From Lachnospiraceae bacterium (GTDB lineage Bacteria; Bacillota; Clostridia; Lachnospirales; Lachnospiraceae), in NCBI GenBank assembly GCA_015056815.1, contig SVFN01000005.1, forward strand, positions 62,001-126,000: DNA of 64,000 nt. Reading direction: 5' to 3'. Both the position numbers and the translations under genes were made by a program. Below are positions 53,162 to 63,550 of this stretch, piece after piece. Position 1 is the stretch's first letter; each line of letters opens with the position of its first letter. The notes beneath the pieces are model-generated. The model made no database searches and was not told where the DNA came from. It saw only the letters and a list, made by a program, of their open reading frames with translations.

Positions 53162-54859
53162 TTATTTCGGTAATTTGAAAGAACTCTTCAAAGAAACGAT
53201 CCTGTTAAATACCAGCGCATCTTCTTTGGAATCCTTATAGTCCACACAGAAGAATCCGTTGCGCACGAACTGGAAACTGTCATAAGCCTTCGCTCCCGCG
53301 ATCGCAGGCTCTACAAAGCACTCTTTCTTTATGGTAAGAGAATTCGGGTTCAGATTCAGACTGCCGTCTTCTTCATTATACACACCCTTTTCCTCATCGA
53401 CAATATTTTCATATAGTCTTGCCTCTACCTGAACAGCTTCCTTTGCCGGAACCCAGTGGATCGTACCTTTGACCTTACGTGCACTGAAACCGCTTCCGGC
53501 CTTTGTCTCCGGATCATAGGTACAATGTACGACAGTCACATTACCGTCTTCGTCCTTTTCAAAACCGGTACATTTCACGAAATAAGCATGCATCAGGCGT
53601 ACTTCGTTGCCCGGGAACAGGCGGTAGTATTTCTTAGGTGGCTCTTCCATAAAATCATCCCGTTCAATATAAAGTTCTCTGCCAAAAGGAACCTGATGCG
53701 TTCCAAGCTCCGGATTCTCCATATTGTTGGCCGCCTCCAGAAGCTCACTCTGTCCTTCCGGATAGTTATCGATCACCAGTTTGATCGGATCCAGCACAGC
53801 CATCATGCGTGGCTTTTTGATCTTCAGATCCTCTCTCACACAGTACTCAAGCATCGCATAGTCTGCAGAGGAATTGGATTTGGATACACCACACAGCTCC
53901 ACAAATTTCCGGATAGATTCCGGTGTGAAACCACGACGTCTGAGCGCTGCGATGGAAACCAGTCTCGGATCATCCCATCCATCGACGATCCCGTCCTCCA
54001 CCAGTTTTTTGATATAACGTTTCCCTGTCACGACATTTGTCAGATACATTTTGGCAAACTCGATCTGTCTTGGCGGCTTTTCGTATTCCAGCTCCCTTAC
54101 CACCCAGTCATACAGCGGTCTGTGATCCTCAAACTCCAGGGTGCAGATGGAATGTGTGATGCCCTCGATCGCATCCTCAATAGGATGTGCAAAATCATAC
54201 ATCGGATAAATACACCACTTATCTCCGGTATTATGATGTGTCATATGCGCCACACGATAAATGATCGGATCCCGCATATTGATATTCGGGCTTGTTACAT
54301 CAATCTTCGCACGAAGTACTTTCGATCCGTCTTCATATTTACCTTCCCGCATTTCCTCAAAAAGCTTCAGGTTCTCTTCAATACTCCGATCCGAATACGG
54401 ATCTTTCTTACCGGGCTCTGTCAGTGTTCCGCGGTACTCCTTGATCTGTTCCGCAGACAGATCCGACACATAAGCCTTCCCTTTTTTGATCAGCTTCACT
54501 GCCCCTTCATACATCTGATCAAAATAATCCGATGCAAAAAAGAGTCTGTCTTCCCAGTCAGCGCCAAGCCACTCAATGTCCTGTTTAATGGATTCCACAA
54601 ATTCCGTCCGTTCTTTCGTCGGGTTGGTATCGTCAAAACGCATGTTAAACTTCCCGCCGTATTCCTGTGCCAATCCGTAATTTAACAGAATGCTCTTTGC
54701 ATGTCCGATGTGCAGATAACCATTGGGCTCCGGTGGGAATCTGGTATGGACCGTATCATACACTCCCTCTGCCAGATCTTTTTCAATTTCCATCTCAATA
54801 AAATTTTTGGAAACCACTTCTTTTTTTGCTTCTTCCTGTTCTGTCATGTTTTTTTCCAT
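53162..54859 (-). CDS. glnS: Glutaminyl-tRNA synthetase
   Basis: I use the second ATG ([10 protein letters not shown]), since AAAGG lies 8 bases before it and directly against the first one; 565 residues. This class-I synthetase charges tRNA-Gln directly. The HIGH motif is [16 protein letters not shown] (about 44-59) and GFARLN-type positions are replaced by EFAKMYLTN. The KMSKS-equivalent loop reads [11 protein letters not shown], where E. coli has VMSKRKL; the catalytic Lys is kept. The C-terminal beta-barrels end with [12 protein letters not shown] and are normal. Expressed from the promoter at 54935-54963 with no T-box visible. Confidence 0.95.
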   Translation of the reverse strand: MEKNMTEQEEAKKEVVSKNFIEMEIEKDLAEGVYDTVHTRFPPEPNGYLHIGHAKSILLNYGLAQEYGGKFNMRFDDTNPTKERTEFVESIKQDIEWLGADWEDRLFFASDYFDQMYEGAVKLIKKGKAYVSDLSAEQIKEYRGTLTEPGKKDPYSDRSIEENLKLFEEMREGKYEDGSKVLRAKIDVTSPNINMRDPIIYRVAHMTHHNTGDKWCIYPMYDFAHPIEDAIEGITHSICTLEFEDHRPLYDWVVRELEYEKPPRQIEFAKMYLTNVVTGKRYIKKLVEDGIVDGWDDPRLVSIAALRRRGFTPESIRKFVELCGVSKSNSSADYAMLEYCVREDLKIKKPRMMAVLDPIKLVIDNYPEGQSELLEAANNMENPELGTHQVPFGRELYIERDDFMEEPPKKYYRLFPGNEVRLMHAYFVKCTGFEKDEDGNVTVVHCTYDPETKAGSGFSARKVKGTIHWVPAKEAVQVEARLYENIVDEEKGVYNEEDGSLNLNPNSLTIKKECFVEPAIAGAKAYDSFQFVRNGFFCVDYKDSKEDALVFNRIVSLKSSFKLPK

Positions 54860-54934
54860 TGTGTTCATCCTTTTCTATTAATCTTTCATTCAAAGCATCT
54901 TGCGATGTTCTGAATGATTCCCTTTCTTCTCTCT

Positions 54935-54963
54935 ATCTTGTCACAGAATATCTTCGCTGTCAA
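54935..54963 (-). promoter_or_regulatory. Sigma-A promoter of glnS
   Basis: Minus strand TTGACA, 17 bases, CAAGAT, about 70 bases ahead of the start. The short leader has no room for a T-box. Confidence 0.75.
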
Positions 54964-55001
54964 TTCCGTGTTCCCGTAAGTGTCAGGATCCGTTTCCGGC
55001 T

Positions 55002-55098
55002 GGTTACTGAATATAACATGTTTTTGACATATTTAGTCCGGCTACGCCGAAGTGCAAAACATAATTGGCTGTTTTATACCGTTTTTCCGTAGCCTCGC
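55002..55098. repeat. Dispersed 97-bp structured repeat, copy B
   Basis: Second copy of the element at 49850-49946, same orientation, with CGGCTACGCCG hairpin and the outer ATGTTTT/AAAACAT pairing slightly disturbed by one insertion. Sits between glnS promoter and the 3' end of the DHH phosphoesterase gene. Confidence 0.75.
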
Positions 55099-55133
55099 AA
55101 AAACCGGGTGCCACTCTTTCCCGCCGGGTGGCT

Positions 55134-56675
55134 TTACCTTCCGGCGATCTGATCGCTGATTACCAGCATTTCATGGATGCTCTCCGAATAGCAAGTCTCT
55201 TGAAAACGTTTCTTTGTGACAACAAAAACATCCTTTCGATTATCCGCGTTGACCGCAAGATAATCACATCGGTTCCCCAGCATATATTCCTGCCCGTTAT
55301 AAATGCCGAATACCTTGACCGGTGACAAGAGCTTTTTGGCATATATTTTTTTCTTTCCGATCGTCTCACATTTTTTCGCCAGATCCATCAGCTGCTTTGA
55401 CTCGCTCTCTTTCTGGATCCGCGCCACCGGCGGATAACTGGTCTCAAAAATATAAGGCTCCTCCAGAATCCGGTATTTCTTTTCAAAATGCTCTTTCCCG
55501 ATCGGATATACCTCCCCCTGCGGTCCTATGATCACATAGGTGTCCGCATCTGACGCTACCGCGATATCTCCTTTTATGGTACGGATCTTAAAATTCGTCC
55601 CGACCGGCCAAATGTCCTCAGTCCTGACAAAGCCGGATGGAATATTCCCCATGATATACGGCTCCATGTCGGATATATCGATCTCTTCCCGGCCGGCGTA
55701 AATGATCGGTATGGTATCGAAGTATTGCCGCAGCCTTTTTTCGATATAAACCTCCGATGAGATATTCCCGTATTTTTCCACAAACAGAGCCTGATTGATA
55801 AAACCGCCCGCTTTTTCGTAATGCCCGCCTCCTGAGCCAATCCCCTCAGTCAGATACATGGCAAGTCCGCTGGCCTTGGTCTCCTTCTCACAACTTCGCA
55901 CCGACAGTTTATAACCGCCGATCATCTCATTATAGACAACGCAGGAATTCACTCCATCCACCTGCAACATGAAATCACTGATCAACCCCAGGATATTCGG
56001 ATCGCAGGGCTCTGCCTTGATAATGGCACAGTGATGCCTGTCGTCAAAAACTCCGTTTAAGATTGCCTCTCCGGTGATCTTCATTTCTGCCACGGAGAGA
56101 TTGGAGCCTTTCAGAAGCGTGATCAGATTCCGGTCATAGCTGAGCTGGTCACGCATATCCATGTCAAATGGATTGAAGAGCTCAGAAAACTGATACGTAT
56201 CCATAAACAGCCCGTAAAACAGCGCTGTGTTCAGATTCGGATATGCCTGGATCTCAAAATTTTCCTCCTGTAAAAGCTGCCATACCAGAGTCGCACAGCT
56301 TCCCAGATTCGGCTGTATCAGACATCTTTCATCCTGCTCGATCTCGGCAAAATGGTGATCGATCACCGCCACTTCGTCCGCCTCAAACCTTGTGACGTTC
56401 CCCGCCCTGTACTGGCAGTCAACAGTGATCAAAAGTCCCTCGATCTTTTCTTCTTCCGGCTTACGGTATGTGATGGGAATCTGCAGTCTTTCCGTCATCA
56501 TAACGATATTGGCCTTCTGGATCTGAAAGGCTCCGCTATAGATCAACGACACGTTTTTCCCCTGTTTCTTAAAATACAGATACAGTCCGTATCCCGAAGC
56601 GATCGCATCCGCATCCGGATTATCATGGCATTGTATTGTGATGTTTTCAAATTCAGTCAGATCTCTTAAATGCAT
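55134..56675 (-). CDS. DHH/DHHA1 phosphoesterase (nanoRNase-like), long form
   Basis: A 513-residue DHH-superfamily enzyme. The DHH domain (about 1-170) has CHDNPDADAIASGYGL, the VDCQYRAG strand and AVIDHHFAE with the name-giving triad. The DHHA1 domain follows, with GSGGGHYEKAGGF near 275. Together these match NrnA-type nanoRNases/pAp phosphatases, which cleave short RNAs and pGpG. Beyond ~340 there is an extra ~170-residue C-terminal domain not in NrnA, with IGPQGEVYPIGKEHFEKKYR. The start codon overlaps the stop of the GGDEF-EAL gene as TAATG, so the two are translationally coupled. Removal of the EAL product pGpG is a reasonable inferred role. Confidence 0.88.
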   Translation of the reverse strand: MHLRDLTEFENITIQCHDNPDADAIASGYGLYLYFKKQGKNVSLIYSGAFQIQKANIVMMTERLQIPITYRKPEEEKIEGLLITVDCQYRAGNVTRFEADEVAVIDHHFAEIEQDERCLIQPNLGSCATLVWQLLQEENFEIQAYPNLNTALFYGLFMDTYQFSELFNPFDMDMRDQLSYDRNLITLLKGSNLSVAEMKITGEAILNGVFDDRHHCAIIKAEPCDPNILGLISDFMLQVDGVNSCVVYNEMIGGYKLSVRSCEKETKASGLAMYLTEGIGSGGGHYEKAGGFINQALFVEKYGNISSEVYIEKRLRQYFDTIPIIYAGREEIDISDMEPYIMGNIPSGFVRTEDIWPVGTNFKIRTIKGDIAVASDADTYVIIGPQGEVYPIGKEHFEKKYRILEEPYIFETSYPPVARIQKESESKQLMDLAKKCETIGKKKIYAKKLLSPVKVFGIYNGQEYMLGNRCDYLAVNADNRKDVFVVTKKRFQETCYSESIHEMLVISDQIAGR

Positions 56676-59323
56676 TATCTCACATACTTTCGCTCAAATT
56701 CGTCCCGCTGCATGGGTCTGTCAAAATAATATCCCTGCACCATGCGCACCTTCATTCCCTCTAACACACTGCATTGTTCTTCTGTCTCCACACCTTCCAC
56801 GCAGATCCCGACGTTTATCGCCTCTGCAAGCTCTGAAACCATCTTGATAAAGGACTGGGAATATTCATCCTCCGTCAGCTCCGTCACAAAAGACTGATCT
56901 ACCTTAATGACATCTAATGGGATCTCCCGAATATGATTGAGGGAAGAATAGCCTGTTCCAAAATCATCCAGGGCGATCTTTACGCCCAGCTTACGTATGC
57001 TTCTTAAAATCTTCTTCATGCGTTCCAGATCGTTGATCGCAAGGCTTTCCGTCACTTCCAGAGTCAGTCTCCTCGGATCGATCCCTGTGTCCTGTATGGT
57101 CGCGCTGATCTGCTCTACGATGTCATTCTGTAAAAGCTGTACCACCGACAGGTTCACACTCACCCCAAGCTCCCGTCCGCCCCTCTCATTCCATTCTCTG
57201 CACGCCTCGCAGGCCTGCCGCAGAACATGATTGCCAATGGGATTGATCAATCCCAGATACTCTGCTAACGGAATAAAGTCCGATGGGGGGATGAAGCCCA
57301 TGGAAGAAGAATTCCAGCGTAAAAGTGCCTCCGCTCCGATACAGGGTTTTCCCGGCTTTCGGATATCAATGACCGGTTGGAAAAAGACTTCAAACTCATT
57401 ACAGTTATCCTTGGAAGCATGGCGCATGTTTTTCTCCATGTCAAACCGGTATGCCGTCTCTTCCTCAATCTCTCCGGAATAGAAGCTGACTCTGTTCTTG
57501 CCTGTTTTCTTGGCCTCATACATGGCAATGTCAGCTTTCTTGATCAGATCCTGCACATCATCTCCCTGATCCGGGAACGTGCAGATCCCCATGCTCATGG
57601 TACAATAATAGTCTGCATCTTTCAAAAACCATGGCTTGCAGAACACGTCCTTGATCCTGTCTATGATCTCATCAAATTTCGCAAAGCTCTCCGGAGGAAT
57701 GATGATAACAAATTCATCACCTCCCATACGGTAACAGCCATTGTAAATCCCTTCGATCTGCCGAAGCGACTGGGAAATGGACTTCAGAAGCACATCGCCG
57801 TACTGGTGTCCCAGTCCGTCGTTGATATTCTTAAAATCATCCAGATCCATATATAAAAGACTTCCCTTGCCTCCGGTCAGCTTCGCTTTATCAATCTGTC
57901 CCGCCAGGTCTCTTTCGCAGCACATGCGGTTATAGAGTCCGGTCAAAAAGTCCGTATAAGCCTGCTGTTCGATCTTCTTCTGATACAGCTTCTTATCCGT
58001 CACATCATAGAGGGCGCACAGCGACACCTTGCTTCCGTCCACCCAGGTAATGAAGGTATAATACATATCATACCAACGTTTGCGCTGGGCATGATGCACC
58101 TCATAATACCCCTCGCGCACTCCCAGGGGCCTCGCTCTGTCCAGAAGATCATCCAGTGTATTGCGGGAAATCTCCCACTCAAAGGTCTTTTTCAGAAGTC
58201 GGTTGGCAAACAGCACTTTTTTGTTCTCCACATCCCGCACATAAATACATGCTCCGACATTATCCAAAATTGCCTGCAGGGAAACATAGGAGCTTGCCAG
58301 TGAATTTTTCTGGATCCGCTTCAGCAGCATGCTCTGCAATACTTTAACGACATCACTGACAAATTTGACCTCATCGATCTGCCAGATCTTTTCCAGCTTT
58401 TGTTCCGTAACAGTCAGATACATGGCCACTTCCTTCTGAACCAGTATCGGATAAACCATAAAAGCTTTTAATTGATGCTCTGACATAAACATTCGCATTG
58501 CACCGGAAACCATGGTATCTTTTGAAACCACACTGGATTTATCACTTTCAAAGAAATCGGTCCGCTCCAGCCCGTGGGTTTTTTCATAAAAGACCGGACA
58601 GCACTCAGCTCCCCATTCCACTGCAACGTCCAATGTGTTGCCATCTCTTGCAACCTGTAAAAGCTGAACCCCCGTGACACCTAAAAACCTTCCCACAATC
58701 TCCATGATCCTGCCGGCCAGTTCTTCAAAGGATCCCTCATTTGTCAGCATCTGTACCACATTTGTCATGGCTTCGGTCCTCTTCAGCGCCCTGGTAAGCT
58801 CTGTAGCAGAATGCCGGCTTCTGACAGACTCCGTTCGCACATTCTCAAATTTCTCCCAGACACTGAGAATCTGTCCCGCCATAACCCCAAGCATATCGAG
58901 TGCCCTGTAAAAAGGAAGTCTGTCCGTCGTTGTAGAACATCCCCGAAAGCATCTGCCGGAATCGATAATATCTTCTTCGTTTAAAACACAACAAGCAAGC
59001 CAACACATAATTGGCCTGCCTTCTTTCTTAACTGCGACCGCAGCAACTTTTACGTTCGCATATTCCGTATCCTCCACAAGCTGATCCTCTAACGGGCTTT
59101 CCATGACTCTGTGCGCCAGATCGTGAAATGCCACCGGTCCGATCGCGTCCAAAAGCCGCTCCGCCTCATCAGTCTTGCCGGAAACCTCTGTAAGCCGTCC
59201 GCCTCTGCTGTCCACTGCATATACAAACAAATTCGCAAGCTTACAAAAATAATCCTGTACTTTCTGCAGATCCATCTCCTCTGCAAGCGCAAGATATAGC
59301 TCCTGTTGTCTGTCTTTATACAT
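56675..59323 (-). CDS. PocR-GAF-PAS-GGDEF-EAL c-di-GMP protein
   Basis: An 882-residue soluble signalling protein. Residues ~15-190 resemble the PocR ligand domain (DYFCKLANLFVYAVDSRGG, MCWLACCVLNEEDI), with a GAF domain at ~195-345, and a PAS-like part at ~350-455 (ILDNVGACIYVRDVENKKVL). The GGDEF domain has an intact MGGDEFVIIIPP near 531 and the EAL domain an intact IGAEALLRWNSS near 662, plus ESLAINDLE, DDFGTGYSSL and QGYYFDRPM. Both active sites look competent, so it may make or break c-di-GMP depending on the sensed ligand. No membrane helices. It precedes the DHH phosphoesterase gene with a 1-base overlap. Confidence 0.92.
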   Translation of the reverse strand: MYKDRQQELYLALAEEMDLQKVQDYFCKLANLFVYAVDSRGGRLTEVSGKTDEAERLLDAIGPVAFHDLAHRVMESPLEDQLVEDTEYANVKVAAVAVKKEGRPIMCWLACCVLNEEDIIDSGRCFRGCSTTTDRLPFYRALDMLGVMAGQILSVWEKFENVRTESVRSRHSATELTRALKRTEAMTNVVQMLTNEGSFEELAGRIMEIVGRFLGVTGVQLLQVARDGNTLDVAVEWGAECCPVFYEKTHGLERTDFFESDKSSVVSKDTMVSGAMRMFMSEHQLKAFMVYPILVQKEVAMYLTVTEQKLEKIWQIDEVKFVSDVVKVLQSMLLKRIQKNSLASSYVSLQAILDNVGACIYVRDVENKKVLFANRLLKKTFEWEISRNTLDDLLDRARPLGVREGYYEVHHAQRKRWYDMYYTFITWVDGSKVSLCALYDVTDKKLYQKKIEQQAYTDFLTGLYNRMCCERDLAGQIDKAKLTGGKGSLLYMDLDDFKNINDGLGHQYGDVLLKSISQSLRQIEGIYNGCYRMGGDEFVIIIPPESFAKFDEIIDRIKDVFCKPWFLKDADYYCTMSMGICTFPDQGDDVQDLIKKADIAMYEAKKTGKNRVSFYSGEIEEETAYRFDMEKNMRHASKDNCNEFEVFFQPVIDIRKPGKPCIGAEALLRWNSSSMGFIPPSDFIPLAEYLGLINPIGNHVLRQACEACREWNERGGRELGVSVNLSVVQLLQNDIVEQISATIQDTGIDPRRLTLEVTESLAINDLERMKKILRSIRKLGVKIALDDFGTGYSSLNHIREIPLDVIKVDQSFVTELTEDEYSQSFIKMVSELAEAINVGICVEGVETEEQCSVLEGMKVRMVQGYYFDRPMQRDEFERKYVR

Positions 59324-59326
59324 AAG

Positions 59327-60088
59327 CTAAAATTCCTTCTTCATAAATGCCAGAATACCGGCCACTGTCGATATTCCTGTATAAACCACTCCCAATCCCA
59401 GAATAAGCGGCAGGTTCAGGGTGTAAAAATATTGCAGTTCCCCAAAGCGCGGTGTGATCAGAAGGTACTGCTTAATCCAGACAAACAGACCGATACTTCG
59501 CCTTTCTGTTGCAAAAAACATGATCACTCTCGGTAAAAGGAGTACAAATCCCAAAAATGCGATATAAGCGTTTTTCTTTTTCGGGAACAAAAAGAAACAG
59601 GCATTCGCGATGGAAACCCCTGCGATCCATAACGGAACGGCGATCAGCACCTTCTGGCAGAAATCCAGAATCGTCCACCAGCCGATCGTACCATCGGAGG
59701 AGAACAAAACAGTGATCCCCAGAAACAGAATGATCGCAACCAGCATAAAAAATGCCGAGATCAGTATCTCCGAAATCAGTTTCCCGATATATAGCTGGGT
59801 ACGGTTCAAACCGATGGTTGCCTTCGTCTTGATCCTCGGATTCGGATATTCCCTGCCAAAGATAATATCTGCGATCAGAACAGTGCTGTAATATGGTATC
59901 ACAAATACCCACTCTGCAAACAGGATCAGATTGTACGCATACGAACCGTCATTCAGTCCATAAACTGTACGAAACGCGATCATCGCCAGATTCGCCAATA
60001 TACAGAGGATCGCCACACCGCCAATATAAAAATATGTTCCTTTTCTCTTTAATGCTCCTATAACCTCATCTGCAATATAATAACCCAT
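59327..60088 (-). CDS. ABC-2-like membrane permease protein
   Basis: I start at MGYYIADEVIGALKRKG, with CGGAGG before the ATG; the seven extra residues of the track include that site. The 253-residue protein has six hydrophobic segments in the arrangement of ABC-2 type permeases, with a cytoplasmic amphipathic start, an IIFGREYPNPRIKTKATIGLNRTQLYIGK loop, and a long final helix pair. No ATPase gene is beside it in the window. It stops 4 bases before the GGDEF-EAL start, in the same direction. Export substrate unknown; it could also be a DUF-type membrane protein. Confidence 0.7.
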   Translation of the reverse strand: MGYYIADEVIGALKRKGTYFYIGGVAILCILANLAMIAFRTVYGLNDGSYAYNLILFAEWVFVIPYYSTVLIADIIFGREYPNPRIKTKATIGLNRTQLYIGKLISEILISAFFMLVAIILFLGITVLFSSDGTIGWWTILDFCQKVLIAVPLWIAGVSIANACFFLFPKKKNAYIAFLGFVLLLPRVIMFFATERRSIGLFVWIKQYLLITPRFGELQYFYTLNLPLILGLGVVYTGISTVAGILAFMKKEF

Positions 60089-60099
60089 TATTGCCTCCG

Positions 60100-60130
60100 A
60101 AAACCACACAGGCTTCTCCCATGTGGTTTT
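60100..60130 (-). terminator. Hairpin after guaB
   Basis: AAAACCACA and TGTGGTTTT form a 9-bp stem; leftward it ends in GGTTTT just before the ribosome site of the permease gene. Probably a partial terminator or attenuator between guaB and the next genes. Confidence 0.6.
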
Positions 60131-60161
60131 CTCTTTTAGATTTTATTCATTTTTGTGCTTT

Positions 60162-61652
<1,491 letters not shown>

Positions 61653-61661
61653 TTATAATTT

Positions 61662-61695
61662 CACACAGTTTACCAAACTTGTGTGGTTCTGTCAA
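61662..61695 (-). promoter_or_regulatory. guaB promoter with overlapping dyad
   Basis: Minus strand TTGACA, 17 bases, TAAACT. CACACAGTTTACCAAACTTGTGTG (61662-61685) is a near-perfect inverted repeat (one bulged base) that covers the spacer and the -10 box; probable operator. Confidence 0.75.
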
Positions 61696-61759
61696 TTGAT
61701 AAATTCACGATGTTACATCGGTCCTGTCGCCGGACTTGTAGTATATTTCTACAACAGAC

Positions 61760-62260
61760 CTACTCCTTAAACACCTTGCGTGGGGCTGTGTTGCAGAAGC
61801 ATTTATAGAGCTCATCAGAGCCCTCCACGATCATGATCTGCATCCCTTTCTTTCCATTATAAACAACAGCATAAGGATCCGAGTCCGCCATTCCCGAGGA
61901 ATAATCCGTCACCTGCATTCCTTTGTCAAGATATCCCTTGATCCGGTCAGAAGACAGGGGCGCGTAGATCTCCAGATGGGAAATCTCCACATTCGCAAGT
62001 TTTTTGCGACGTGATCTGTTGCGGATGATATCTACGGATAATTCTCTGTCGACAAACAGATATTCGTATTCGATCTCGGAATTCAGGTGCACGACTATCG
62101 CCACCGCCACCGCCGCGATCGCTGTCAGAAAGGCAAGCGGCGTGATCATGACCCCTGCTATACAGGACAGGACCGCCATGACGATCATCAATATTTTCAC
62201 AGCTCCCATACCCGCGGGAGTCTTTCTTTGTACCAACTGCTCTACATATGCTTCATTCAT
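61760..62260 (-). CDS. Small membrane protein, DUF6106-like
   Basis: A 166-residue protein with two hydrophobic helices close together (about 20-37 and 40-58) and then a soluble, strand-rich domain (EIEYEYLFVDRELSVDIIRNRSRRKKLANVEIS in parts), which looks like a PH-like bacterial membrane fold. It resembles the DUF6106 family of Clostridia, unknown function. The acidic and aromatic end (ELYKCFCNTAPRKVFKE) is conserved in my memory of the family. The ATG has AAAGGAG upstream. It stands alone between guaB and the divergent HAD gene. Confidence 0.7.
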   Translation of the reverse strand: MNEAYVEQLVQRKTPAGMGAVKILMIVMAVLSCIAGVMITPLAFLTAIAAVAVAIVVHLNSEIEYEYLFVDRELSVDIIRNRSRRKKLANVEISHLEIYAPLSSDRIKGYLDKGMQVTDYSSGMADSDPYAVVYNGKKGMQIMIVEGSDELYKCFCNTAPRKVFKE

Positions 62261-62395
62261 CTCAGCCAGGATCTCCTTTGATCATTTCATTCTGCCTGCT
62301 TTCTTCTTTGCAAACCTTTCTATATAATAGTACATTCCAAGAAACTTTTCAAGGGGATAGCGTCTCCATAATTTCCATAAAAAATCAAAAATCTC

Positions 62396-62424
62396 TTTAC
62401 AGATTTTGTTTTTTTTGCTAATAC
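62396..62424 (+). promoter_or_regulatory. Promoter of the HAD gene
   Basis: TTTACA, 17 bases with a T-run, TAATAC, about 60 bases before the ATG at 62485. Confidence 0.6.
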
Positions 62425-62484
62425 TGATACGGTAATGAATTTTTGAAAGGAAACGCTTCTTAAAACAGCAGGCGATATCAGAGC

Positions 62485-63243
62485 ATGATCACACTATTTT
62501 CAGATTTGGACCATACCATGTTTTTTTCCCACAGAGTTTTCCTTAACGAAGAAAAACTTCCGGCAGAATATCTCAATGGCAAAGAGCAAAGCTATATTCC
62601 CGCAGAACTATACACCACATTGAAACAATACAAAGACAGACTGTCTCTTGTTCCTGTGACGACTAGGACCATCGAACAGTTTCACCGTCTCTTTCTTTTG
62701 CGAAAAGATCTGCACTGCAGATATGCGCTGGTCTGCAACGGCGGGATCCTTCTGGAAAACGGTCAGCCCCGAAAGGACTGGTATCAGGAGACCTTAAAAC
62801 TCAGCAATGCGCAAAACCCGGAGGTGGCCAAAGCCTTTTCGATCGCAGAGAACCGGTTTTTGCAGGCGAGACTTCATTTTCCCGAGCCCTTCTTTTTTTA
62901 TGCCGCATGCGAAGATGTACAGACTCTTTATGATACTTTTCAAAATGAACTGGATACCAACCTTGTCTATATCGGAAAAGACAGTCGTAAAGTTTATGTC
63001 ATCGCGTCATCGGTGAGTAAAGGAACGGCTGTCAAACGCTTTGCCGGTCAGTTTGGCACAGACCGGATCATGGTTGCCGGAGACAGTGAATTTGATCTGT
63101 CAATGCTGGAATACGGAGAGCCGGCGTTCCTTCCAAAAGAGCTGTCGGAAAAGCTGTCCAATCCAAAGAAGCGCATAATGAAAACCGGCGGACTCGGAGC
63201 GCTTTTAGCAGAAGAATTGGAGACAGAAATGTCGCATACATAA
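62485..63243 (+). CDS. HAD-superfamily hydrolase (Cof/sucrose-phosphatase-like)
   Basis: A 252-residue HAD phosphatase. Motif I is LFSDLDHTMFF (nucleophile D near residue 7), motif II is VPVTTRT (about 52-58), the motif III lysine lies in the SKGTAVKRF segment (about 177-186), and motif IV is VAGDSEFDLSML (about 197-208). The type IIB cap sits between II and III. Family members dephosphorylate sugar phosphates; sucrose-phosphatase-like proteins are close. The ribosome site (AGCAGG) is weak. No sugar genes nearby decide the substrate. Confidence 0.88.
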   Translation: MITLFSDLDHTMFFSHRVFLNEEKLPAEYLNGKEQSYIPAELYTTLKQYKDRLSLVPVTTRTIEQFHRLFLLRKDLHCRYALVCNGGILLENGQPRKDWYQETLKLSNAQNPEVAKAFSIAENRFLQARLHFPEPFFFYAACEDVQTLYDTFQNELDTNLVYIGKDSRKVYVIASSVSKGTAVKRFAGQFGTDRIMVAGDSEFDLSMLEYGEPAFLPKELSEKLSNPKKRIMKTGGLGALLAEELETEMSHT

Positions 63244-63335
63244 ATAGAACCCGGCTTACGAATATGCGTGAAAGAACGTTATTGGCGCAGGTTCTGTGAA
63301 TGGATATCCGGGGACTGTGAAAGTAACGCATTTTG

Positions 63336-63412
63336 CCATTAAAAATCGCTTCGCGATGGGCCAAATCCAATAGCAACGATGGTTGATCGAGCCGCAAATG
63401 CGCATTTCGGCT
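63336..63412. repeat. Intergenic element with two small hairpins
   Basis: ATCGC/GCGAT (63345-63357) and AGCCG..AAATGCGCATTT..CGGCT (63390-63412, containing a perfect 12-bp palindrome). It fills the gap between the HAD and aquaporin genes, with no open frame; possible mobile repeat or small RNA region. Confidence 0.4.
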
Positions 63413-63451
63413 GTGAGTAACGAACAGTGTCCTGTCTATATATAAAAAGGA

Positions 63452-63480
63452 TTGGAAATATCCCGGAAATATGTTATCAT
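63452..63480 (+). promoter_or_regulatory. Promoter of the aquaporin gene
   Basis: TTGGAA, 17 bases, TATCAT, about 65 bases before the ATG. Confidence 0.65.
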
Positions 63481-63550
63481 AAGAATTAAAGTTGTTACGG
63501 CACGTTTGCAGAAGTGCTGTCAATAAATCAATTAGGGAGGTTGATACATC

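Noticed and set aside
53456-54685. 409-aa plus-strand ORF
   Set aside because: Fully antisense to glnS, rich in His/Phe/Ile as expected for a shadow frame, with no ribosome site or family motif.
54860-55000. T-box leader of glnS
   Set aside because: The leader after the predicted start is only about 70 bases and lacks the stem I specifier and antiterminator sequences.
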